DNA of 6,768 bases from Rickettsiales bacterium (GTDB lineage Bacteria; Pseudomonadota; Alphaproteobacteria; Rickettsiales; UBA1997), in assembly GCA_947505885.1 (NCBI GenBank), contig CANNMN010000072.1, positions 1 to 6,768 on the forward strand, written 5' to 3'. The notes under the pieces are model-generated. The model worked only from the letters and a program-made list of their open reading frames with translations. It was not told where the DNA came from and made no database searches. Position 1 is the first letter of the stretch. Each line of letters starts with the position of its first letter. Below, in pieces: positions 1 to 5,494 of this stretch. The position numbers and the translations under genes were made by a program.

Positions 1-1
1 T

Positions 2-82
2 ATCATTGCAAGAAGCTTGGCCAAAGCGGCAATGGAAAATAAACTAAGTATTAACGACGCTGAAACTTTTCGTAAACATTGA
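2..82 (+). CDS. 3' end of an unidentified plus-strand gene (possibly malic enzyme C-terminus)
   Basis: An open frame enters from the left edge and ends at TGA 80-82, giving 26 codons. The peptide contains ARSLAKAAMEN and then an acidic/aromatic stretch ending DAETFRKH. The composition looks like a real helical C-terminus rather than noise. The pattern of an alanine-rich AKAAM helix, a short loop and a D-x-x-x-(F/Y)-R ending recalls the end of the NAD-binding domain of malic enzymes, but this is memory-based similarity over a very short stretch and should not be used as a product name. The gene converges on xerC and the two coding ends overlap by 32 bases (51-82). The identity needs sequence to the left of the window. 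Confidence 0.45.
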   Translation: MIARSLAKAAMENKLSINDAETFRKH

Positions 83-986
83 GCAATCGCGACTTGTCAA
101 TCTTAGTGTAGCGCTGCGTGGTCGAGAGATTTTCATGTCCGAGCAAGTCCTGAATTGAACGAAGATCCGCTCCCGCTTCAAGCAAATGCGTTGCAAAAGA
201 ATGGCGGAAAGAGTGAGTGGTTACAGTGTCAGACAATCCAAGCATGATGCGAATTCTTCGAATCAATTTGTCGAAATCGTAACGGGTGTAGGTTTTGCCT
301 TTATTACCAAGAAAAATTCCCGATTCGTGTTCAACAACAAAAGGGCAAATCGCCAAATAATCTTCAATCCTCTGTTTAATAATTGGCAGTAGTGGCAGCA
401 TTCTCTGCTTCTTACCTTTGCCCGTAACAATCAAAGTCTGTGAATTTTGCAGACTATTTTTACTCACCGCCAAAGCCTCAGAAATCCGCAATCCACAGCC
501 ATAAATTAAAGTTAACAAGGCCACATCTCTCTTTGCCTTCCACTCAGTTTTTTGCACTTCTGCAATCGCCGCAAAAATTTTTTTAATATCAAATTGATCG
601 ACAGATTTCGGCAAAGGCTTAACTACTTTTGGCGTTTTAATTTTTTCAATTTCGCTATTGGTAAGTAACTCATTGCGACTTAAAAAATTAAAAAATGAAC
701 GAAGACATGCGAGTGCTCTGGCATTGGATGAATTAACATGGTTGCCGTGACGCTCAACTAGCCATTTACGAAAATCATGAACGGTTAATTCAGAAAATAT
801 TTTTTTGGTAATGATGCCACCATTTTTGCGAAAGAGAGAATCGATGAAATAAAAAATATCGATTTGGTAAGAGCTTAAAGTATTACTTGAGTAACCCTTT
901 TCCACCTCCATAAATCGCAGAAATTCTTCGATCAAATTCATCATCTCAGCATCGCATTTATCATTTATTTTTAAGGCTTCAGACAT
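51..986 (-). CDS. xerC: Tyrosine site-specific recombinase XerC
   Basis: This is a tyrosine recombinase that, with XerD, resolves chromosome dimers at dif in the cytoplasm. Numbering from the ATG at 986 (311 aa, a normal Xer length), the SAM-like N-terminal DNA-binding domain covers about 15-105 (LIEEFLRF...SSNTLSSYQIDI) and the catalytic domain about 125-300. All six catalytic positions are visible: R167 in GCGLRISEAL, K190 in TGKGKKQR, H258 and R261 in THSFRHSFATHLL, H284 in LLGHENLSTTQRYT, and the nucleophile Y293. The ending LLNVYEKFQR favours XerC over XerD. The start is uncertain. ATG at 986 overlaps the divergent gene's ATG; ATG at 944 gives MMNLIEEFL, which matches usual Xer N-termini, and leaves a 40-base gap. 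Neither has a clear Shine-Dalgarno. A longer frame to 1094 reads back through the neighbour's signal peptide and is unlikely. No terminator is seen before the edge. Confidence 0.93.
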   Translation of the reverse strand: MSEALKINDKCDAEMMNLIEEFLRFMEVEKGYSSNTLSSYQIDIFYFIDSLFRKNGGIITKKIFSELTVHDFRKWLVERHGNHVNSSNARALACLRSFFNFLSRNELLTNSEIEKIKTPKVVKPLPKSVDQFDIKKIFAAIAEVQKTEWKAKRDVALLTLIYGCGLRISEALAVSKNSLQNSQTLIVTGKGKKQRMLPLLPIIKQRIEDYLAICPFVVEHESGIFLGNKGKTYTRYDFDKLIRRIRIMLGLSDTVTTHSFRHSFATHLLEAGADLRSIQDLLGHENLSTTQRYTKIDKSRLLNVYEKFQRR

Positions 987-1728
987 GTTTAAAAAATTTA
1001 TTTTCTGCATTTTTTTTTGGATAAATCCAGCGCTCGCGGGTGAAATATGGAATAGTGACGAAGGTTTAAAACGCTTGGAAAAAAGCCAATTCAAAAATGA
1101 TTTTTATCAACTAGTAAATTTTTACCAACCACAGATCAACCCACTCTACTGCTCAATTGCGAGCTCAGTAATGCTTCTAAATGTACTGAATTATGGAAGA
1201 ATTTCTAGTCAAAAATCCGAAGAACTTATCAAGCCAAATGGCGAAGTAGCTGAATACAAACTTTTTACTCAACGAGGATTTCTCAATAAAGAAACGGATA
1301 AAATCAAACCTCGCGAAGTCATTGATTACAAAGCTCAGAACAAAAATGTAAAATATGACCCCGGAATAAGTTTGAGTGATTTATCCAAGATTCTTTCGCG
1401 AACTTACCACTTAAAAACTACTCTCGTTTCAGTTGAAAAAAATAATCAAAAAATTGTCGAAGAATTTCGCTTAACTCTCAAAAAAGTTCTGAACGACAAA
1501 ACAAGATTTTTACTCGCCAATTTTAACGGAGAAATTTTGAAACAAAAATACTCCGGTCATTTTTCACCTCTAGTAGCCTACGACGAAGAGAGTGATTCGG
1601 TTTTAATTTTGGATGTTGCGCTGCATAAAAATCAGTGGTTTTGGACTCCAATTTCCGATCTAATTTCGGCGATGAACACAGAAGATAACAATACTTATCG
1701 AGGCTACCTTCTGGTTGAAAATCGTTAA
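985..1728 (+). CDS. Exported phytochelatin-synthase-like cysteine peptidase (C83 family)
   Basis: A single-domain phytochelatin synthase-like protein of 247 aa; these enzymes cleave Gly from glutathione and some transfer gamma-Glu-Cys to make phytochelatins. Residues 1-18 form a signal peptide (KK, a hydrophobic core of F/I/W, then NPALA before GE), so the enzyme is probably periplasmic or secreted. The papain-like triad is present: C56 in NPLYCSIASSVMLLN, H192 in SGHFSPLVAYD and D210 in VLILDVA. The 18-residue H-D spacing equals that of the plant enzyme. There is no eukaryotic-type variable C-terminal domain. The start ATG at 985 has AAGG at 973-976, 8 bases upstream and inside xerC coding. 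Any promoter must lie inside or beside the xerC 5' end. The stop is TAA with no own terminator; the hairpin at 1884-1917 is the first downstream. Bacterial homologues often only hydrolyse glutathione, so true phytochelatin synthesis is not established. Confidence 0.87.
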   Translation: MFKKFIFCIFFWINPALAGEIWNSDEGLKRLEKSQFKNDFYQLVNFYQPQINPLYCSIASSVMLLNVLNYGRISSQKSEELIKPNGEVAEYKLFTQRGFLNKETDKIKPREVIDYKAQNKNVKYDPGISLSDLSKILSRTYHLKTTLVSVEKNNQKIVEEFRLTLKKVLNDKTRFLLANFNGEILKQKYSGHFSPLVAYDEESDSVLILDVALHKNQWFWTPISDLISAMNTEDNNTYRGYLLVENR

Positions 1729-1790
1729 AAATTTTACCTACTTTCTTCCATAAAGCGCTTGCATGAAAAAAATTGGTAAAAAAAGTACCG

Positions 1791-1917
1791 GCCGTCGGGA
1801 GTGTTCCAAATACAAGACCTTTAACAGGGAATAGGCGCACACGCTGGGTTTGCGTGGTGGTGGCTCCCGACATCAGAATTCGAGGCTCTCTTAAAGAAAT
1901 TTAAGGGAGCCTTTTTT
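1791..1917 (+). ncRNA. Candidate structured small RNA with intrinsic terminator
   Basis: The gap between the peptidase gene and dnaE contains a compact structure followed by a terminator. GTCGGGAG (1794-1801) pairs perfectly over 8 bp with CTCCCGAC (1864-1871). The 62-nt interior has a 5-bp hairpin CACGC/GCGTG (1840-1844/1852-1856), a short CCT/AGG hairpin (1818-1820/1826-1828), and purine-rich GGTGGTGG before the closing strand. It is clearly more GC-rich than its surroundings, as expected of a structured RNA in an AT-rich genome. The 5' end is a guess. A TTGCAT at 1759-1764 could be a -35 element, but no good -10 is seen. The GTGTTCC...GGTGGTGGC closing region faintly recalls 6S RNA and phage-type C4 antisense RNA. 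The interior is too short for ordinary 6S, and neither assignment can be confirmed here. It could also be the processed 3' UTR of the upstream gene. Confidence 0.55.
1884..1917 (+). terminator. Strong Rho-independent terminator
   Basis: A 12-bp stem, GGCTCTCTTAAA (1884-1895) with TTTAAGGGAGCC (1900-1911), has one G-U pair, a GAAA loop and six T residues (1912-1917). It ends the candidate small RNA and would also stop read-through from the phytochelatin-synthase-like gene, insulating dnaE. The reverse strand lacks an A-rich tract long enough to make it an equally good terminator for minus-strand transcription. Confidence 0.92.
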
Positions 1918-1923
1918 GTTGCC

Positions 1924-1972
1924 TTTTCTTCAAAAAAACTGAGCATTTTTTTATGCTTTTTTCTTCAAAAAA
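1924..1972. repeat. Pair of 14-bp direct repeats flanking the dnaE-leader hairpin
   Basis: TTTTCTTCAAAAAA occurs at 1924-1937 and again at 1959-1972, 35 bases apart, with the weak hairpin between them. The sequence is simple enough to be chance or slippage, but the spacing is compact and lies just before the dnaE start, so it might be a duplicated leader or protein-binding element. Confidence 0.5.
1942..1962 (+). other. Weak hairpin with T-tract in the dnaE leader
   Basis: AGCAT (1942-1946) and ATGCT (1953-1957) enclose a six-T loop and run into five more T residues. With only five pairs it would be a poor terminator. It may be a back-up terminator for the preceding RNA, part of the dnaE 5' leader, or a chance structure in T-rich sequence. 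Confidence 0.3.
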
Positions 1973-1986
1973 TTCTCTCACTTCAG

Positions 1987-4491
1987 GTGTTCATCTCGCT
2001 TCGTAATCATACAACTTATTCTCTTTGCAGAGGAGCTCTAGCAATTTCAGAATTGGTTGATGGAGCAAAAAATTACAAAATGCCCGCAGTTGGAATTTCC
2101 GATTGTCAGAATCTTTTTGGCGCTTTGGAATTTTCTTCGGCCTGCAAAAAATCAGGAATACAGCCTATCCTGAGTTGCGAAATGCTGATTAATTTTTCTA
2201 CCCCAAATTCTCCCCTTGGTCAAAAAAATCGCTCTAATTTAGAAATCGAAAATTCACTCTCTAAACTTCCTCTGATCGCTACTAACGAGAAGGGCTACAA
2301 GAATTTGATGTATCTCGTTGGTCATTCATTTCTTAATCGCCAAAGCGGCCTTTCAACTCACATCGATTTCGATTTACTCAAGACGAGATCTGAAGGATTA
2401 ATCGCTCTTTCCGGCGCTGTTGAAGGCGCAATCGGCAAGTTATTGCTCAATAATCAAGACAAGGCGATCGATCAATTAATCAAAGAACTCATTCAAACTT
2501 TTCCGCAAAATTTTTACATCGAACTCACGCGCCACGGAACTGAAGAAGAAAAAATTCTTGAACAAAAATTCATCGACCTTGCCTTCAAGCACAACCTACC
2601 TCTGGTTGCAACCAATGACACTTATTTTCTCACCAAAGATTTGCATGAGGCTCAAAATATCTTGGCTTGCATCGGCGAAGGAAAAACCATTTCCGACAAA
2701 GAGCGTAAAAAAAATTCACCAGAGCAATTTTTTAAAAGTTCAAGCGAGATGGAGGCTTTGTTTAGTGACGTTCCGGAGGCGATCGAAAATACAGTCAACA
2801 TCGCTAAAAAATGTCACATCATGGCCTTTGAAAGGCCACCTACTCTGCCAAAATTTAGTAATGAAAAATCTTTTGACGAAGCTGAAGAATTAAAAAAACA
2901 ATCAGCTGAAGGCCTGAAAATAAGGCTTCAACGCAAGTTTGAGATTGAAGAAATTTCCCCAGAAGAACAAAAAGAAATAGAAGAAGAATATTTTGCTCGT
3001 CTCGATTTTGAAACTTCAGTGATCACTAAAATGAATTTCTCCGGATATTTTTTGATCGTATCGGACTTCATTAAATGGGCAAAAAATAATGACATTCCAG
3101 TTGGGCCAGGAAGAGGCTCTGGTGCCGGATCAATCGTTGCTTGGTCTTTGCAAATTACTGATCTTGATCCGATTCGTTTCGGCTTACTTTTTGAACGCTT
3201 TCTAAATCCTGATCGCGTCTCAATGCCCGATTTCGACATCGATTTTTGTCAGGCGCGTCGCGACGAAGTAATCGATTACGTTCAGCAAAAATACGGTCGC
3301 GATTACGTCGCACAAATTATCACCTTCGGAAAATTGCAAGCACGTGCGGTCTTGAAAGACGTGGGTCGGGTTCTGCAAATGCCTTACAATCAAGTTGATC
3401 GAATATGCAAATTGATTCCTTTTAACGCCATCGAAGCAGTCACTTTGGGTAAGGCGATTGAGATGGATAAAGACTTGCAACAAGCGGTTAAGGAAGATCC
3501 GCAAATTACCAAACTCGTCGACATTGCATTAAAATTAGAAGGCCTAAATCGCCACGCCTCAACTCATGCAGCCGGCATCGTTATTGGCGACAAGCCACTT
3601 TGCGAAATCTGCGCGATTTACAATGACGAAGGCTCAAGCATGCCTGCGGTTGGTTATTCGATGAAATATGCAGAGGCAGCAGGTTTGGTAAAATTCGACT
3701 TTCTCGGTCTTAAAACTCTCACTGTAATTTTCGAAGCGGTTAAGTTAGTTGAAAAAACTCGCGGTATCAAAATCGACATTGCCAATCTCAAACTTGACGA
3801 TCCACAAACCTTCGAAATGCTTGCCAAAGGAAACTCCATCGGCGTTTTCCAAATTGAATCTTCGGGAATGCGCGCCGTTCTTCGTCAGATGAAAGCGGAT
3901 AAAATTGAAGACATCATCGCCCTAATTTCGCTCTACCGCCCTGGCCCGATGGACAATATTCCAACTTACATTCGTCGCAAACACGGCAATGAAAAAATCA
4001 CCTACCCTCACCCACTTTTGGAACCAACTCTCAAAGAAACTTACGGCGTAATTGTTTATCAAGAACAGGTGATGGAAATCGCTAAAGTACTTTCTGGATA
4101 TAGCCTCGGAGCTGCAGATTTATTGCGTCGGGCGATGGGTAAAAAAATTAAAGAAGAGATGGATCAACAACGCACAATTTTCGTAAATGGCGCAATGAAA
4201 AATAATGTTCCAGAAAAGCAGGCTGGAGAAATTTTCGATCTCGTCGATAAATTTGCTGGCTACGGATTCAATAAATCTCACGCCGCTGCCTACGCTTTAA
4301 TCTCCTACCAAACTGCTTTTTTAAAGGCGCATTACCCGGTAGAATTCATTACCGCTTCAATGAATCTTGATATCGACAATGCAGATAAAATTAATATTTT
4401 TTTACAAGCGGCGAAGAGTCATGGAATTAAAATTCTTCCCCCTGATTTGAACAGCAGCGAGGCCTATTTTTCGGTGGAAAATATTTCTTAG
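1987..4491 (+). CDS. dnaE: DNA polymerase III alpha subunit, C-terminally truncated (834 aa)
   Basis: This is the catalytic subunit of the replicative polymerase. Domains in order: N-terminal PHP domain (about 1-300, ISLRNHTTYSL then NLFGALEFS), palm with PGRGSGAGS (374-382) and the catalytic pair D417/D419 in MPDFDIDFC, thumb (about 445-520), the third palm aspartate D571 in GLVKFDFLGLKTL, and fingers with SLYRPGPM (648-655), LLRRAMGKK (712-720) and YGFNKSHAAAY (759-769). The first PHP motif has Arg where metal-binding versions have His, as in E. coli, so built-in proofreading is unlikely. The frame then stops with TAG just after PPDLNSSEAYFSVE. The whole clamp-binding, OB-fold and tau-binding end, about 320 residues, is missing. 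The remainder shows no frameshift or internal stop. The start is GTG at 1987, matching family N-termini, with no Shine-Dalgarno; no upstream ATG is in frame. This may be a split gene, a recent truncation, or an assembly misjoin. Confidence 0.95.
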   Translation: MFISLRNHTTYSLCRGALAISELVDGAKNYKMPAVGISDCQNLFGALEFSSACKKSGIQPILSCEMLINFSTPNSPLGQKNRSNLEIENSLSKLPLIATNEKGYKNLMYLVGHSFLNRQSGLSTHIDFDLLKTRSEGLIALSGAVEGAIGKLLLNNQDKAIDQLIKELIQTFPQNFYIELTRHGTEEEKILEQKFIDLAFKHNLPLVATNDTYFLTKDLHEAQNILACIGEGKTISDKERKKNSPEQFFKSSSEMEALFSDVPEAIENTVNIAKKCHIMAFERPPTLPKFSNEKSFDEAEELKKQSAEGLKIRLQRKFEIEEISPEEQKEIEEEYFARLDFETSVITKMNFSGYFLIVSDFIKWAKNNDIPVGPGRGSGAGSIVAWSLQITDLDPIRFGLLFERFLNPDRVSMPDFDIDFCQARRDEVIDYVQQKYGRDYVAQIITFGKLQARAVLKDVGRVLQMPYNQVDRICKLIPFNAIEAVTLGKAIEMDKDLQQAVKEDPQITKLVDIALKLEGLNRHASTHAAGIVIGDKPLCEICAIYNDEGSSMPAVGYSMKYAEAAGLVKFDFLGLKTLTVIFEAVKLVEKTRGIKIDIANLKLDDPQTFEMLAKGNSIGVFQIESSGMRAVLRQMKADKIEDIIALISLYRPGPMDNIPTYIRRKHGNEKITYPHPLLEPTLKETYGVIVYQEQVMEIAKVLSGYSLGAADLLRRAMGKKIKEEMDQQRTIFVNGAMKNNVPEKQAGEIFDLVDKFAGYGFNKSHAAAYALISYQTAFLKAHYPVEFITASMNLDIDNADKINIFLQAAKSHGIKILPPDLNSSEAYFSVENIS

Positions 4492-4500
4492 TTTAGGCCT
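4460..4500. repeat. Inverted repeat spanning the truncated dnaE stop
   Basis: AGGCCTA (4460-4466) and TAGGCCT (4494-4500) form a 7-bp inverted repeat, with a nested TTTTC/GAAAA hairpin (4468-4472/4477-4481) between them. It straddles the dnaE stop codon and the 20-base gap before the convergent dacF-like gene. No T-tract follows on either strand, so it is a poor terminator candidate. It could be a rearrangement scar or chance. Confidence 0.4.
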
Positions 4501-4511
4501 TACCCCATTCT

Positions 4512-5390
4512 TTATTGTGAGCGAATGGTGGCAATCTTCACCGCAAAAAGATTTTCTTTCTGAAGATTTTCAAATCCATCATCAAGCAACTGACGGGTTA
4601 ATTTGTAGCGACGCTCTGAGTCAGAGCATTTCATCAAAACAGAGGCAACTCGATATTTTTTTCTTTTTGCCACTGAAATTAAATTAAATCCCGCCGCATT
4701 GGTGAAGCCAGTTTTCAGCCCTTCCGCTCCTTCGTAATCAAGAATGATCATGTTACGAGTTTCATATTCAGTTCCGCGGTAGGTAAATTTTTTCTGCGCA
4801 AAGAAATGGTAGTAGGCGGGAAATTTTTTTCTAATCGCAATTACCAAACGCGCTAAATCGTAACTCGTCGTGTATTGACCATCTTCGTGCAAGCCGCTCG
4901 CATTGCGAAAACTACTGCTGGTCATTCCAAGCTCGCGCGCCTTTTTATTCATCAGACGAGCGAATTTCCATTCATCTTCTGCAACCGCTTCAGCCAATGT
5001 CACCGAGGCTTCGTTAAATGATTTTACGATTACCGCCAAGATCGCTTCACGCACAGTGATTTTATTTCCTTCCTTCGCATTCAAGGTATTAATTTTGTTA
5101 ACCTGCGAAATTTCTTCGCCATGCGCTGAAATTTTTAACTCTTGATCCAAATGTAATTTGCCTTTCTTGAGAGCTTCAAAAGTTAAATAAAGCGTCATCA
5201 CTTTCGTCAGAGATGCGGGGTAAAGAATACGATCAGCTTTTCTTTCGGAGAGAATTTCGTAACTGTCAGCTTCAAAAACGAGGTAAGAGTAATCTTCCCC
5301 GCAAGCAATTTCAGCGGCGTAGCAGCAAGGAGAAATTAGTAGAAAAATTGCGAACAGAGCTCTCATTTTGATTCGATAATTTAATCGCAA
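4512..5390 (-). CDS. dacF: D-alanyl-D-alanine carboxypeptidase (PBP5/DacF family, peptidase S11)
   Basis: This is a low-molecular-weight penicillin-binding protein that removes the terminal D-Ala from peptidoglycan pentapeptides in the periplasm. From the TTG start it is 292 aa. Residues 1-25 are a signal peptide (basic RLNYRIKMR, core ALFAIFLLI, cleavage after CCYA); ISPC does not fit a lipobox. All three active-site motifs are in order: S60-L-T-K63 in PASLTKVM, S124-F-N126, and K226-T-G228 in GLKTGFTNAAGFNL. The TTG at 5390 is preferred over ATG at 5366 or GTG at 5417 because AAGGGAG lies five bases upstream. The protein ends soon after the catalytic domain and lacks the PBP5-type C-terminal beta domain and membrane anchor. 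This may be natural for a DacF-like form, but the end also lies at the dnaE truncation junction. The symbol is family-level; dacA or dacD naming is possible. Confidence 0.9.
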   Translation of the reverse strand: MRLNYRIKMRALFAIFLLISPCCYAAEIACGEDYSYLVFEADSYEILSERKADRILYPASLTKVMTLYLTFEALKKGKLHLDQELKISAHGEEISQVNKINTLNAKEGNKITVREAILAVIVKSFNEASVTLAEAVAEDEWKFARLMNKKARELGMTSSSFRNASGLHEDGQYTTSYDLARLVIAIRKKFPAYYHFFAQKKFTYRGTEYETRNMIILDYEGAEGLKTGFTNAAGFNLISVAKRKKYRVASVLMKCSDSERRYKLTRQLLDDGFENLQKENLFAVKIATIRSQ

Positions 5391-5494
5391 ATTTTCTCCC
5401 TTTTCATTCCCATGCACACAGGAATCTGGAATAAAATACTCGGAATATGTTAATAACCATCCCGAATCAATGCCTACAAATTAATAGCAAAATG
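5391..5494 (-). other. lpxB-dacF intergenic gap
   Basis: These 104 bases carry the dacF Shine-Dalgarno and no terminator. No convincing promoter is seen; TTGTAG with TATTAA 18 bases further on (minus strand) is a weak match. GGAAT occurs three times at 5421-5447, and an ATTCC/GGAAT pair could form a 5-bp hairpin. The gap is long enough for dacF to have its own promoter. Confidence 0.35.
5396..5402 (-). promoter_or_regulatory. Shine-Dalgarno deciding the dacF TTG start
   Basis: On the minus strand AAGGGAG is followed by five bases and then TTG (5390-5388). It is the only strong ribosome-binding site in the window. It is about 30 bases from the next in-frame ATG, too far to serve it, so it argues for the TTG start. 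The resulting N-terminus is a normal signal peptide with a basic n-region. Confidence 0.65.

Noticed and set aside
186..392. Short plus-strand frame inside xerC
   Set aside because: It lies antisense to conserved XerC catalytic-domain codons and has no family resemblance.
987..1094. Longer N-terminus for XerC starting at 1094
   Set aside because: The extra 36 residues are antisense to the peptidase signal peptide, do not match Xer family N-termini, and would make XerC longer than usual.
1523..1873. A 116-codon minus-strand frame over the peptidase 3' end and the structured RNA
   Set aside because: It overlaps the well-supported peptidase gene on the other strand and antisense covers the RNA helix; it shows no recognised domain and no ribosome-binding site. 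It is best explained as a shadow frame.
1791..1917. SRP 4.5S RNA, tRNA or tmRNA
   Set aside because: There is no GGAAGGAAGC-type SRP loop, no tRNA T-loop or acceptor pairing, and no tag-peptide frame, so none of these assignments is supported.
2928..3839. Several minus-strand frames and a plus-strand frame within dnaE
   Set aside because: They run through the conserved palm and thumb codons of dnaE in other frames; their peptides look random.
4240..4330. Split-intein site in DnaE
   Set aside because: The YGFNKSHAAAY region where cyanobacterial DnaE inteins insert is continuous, and no intein motifs are present; the truncation occurs about 60 codons later, so it is not an intein split.
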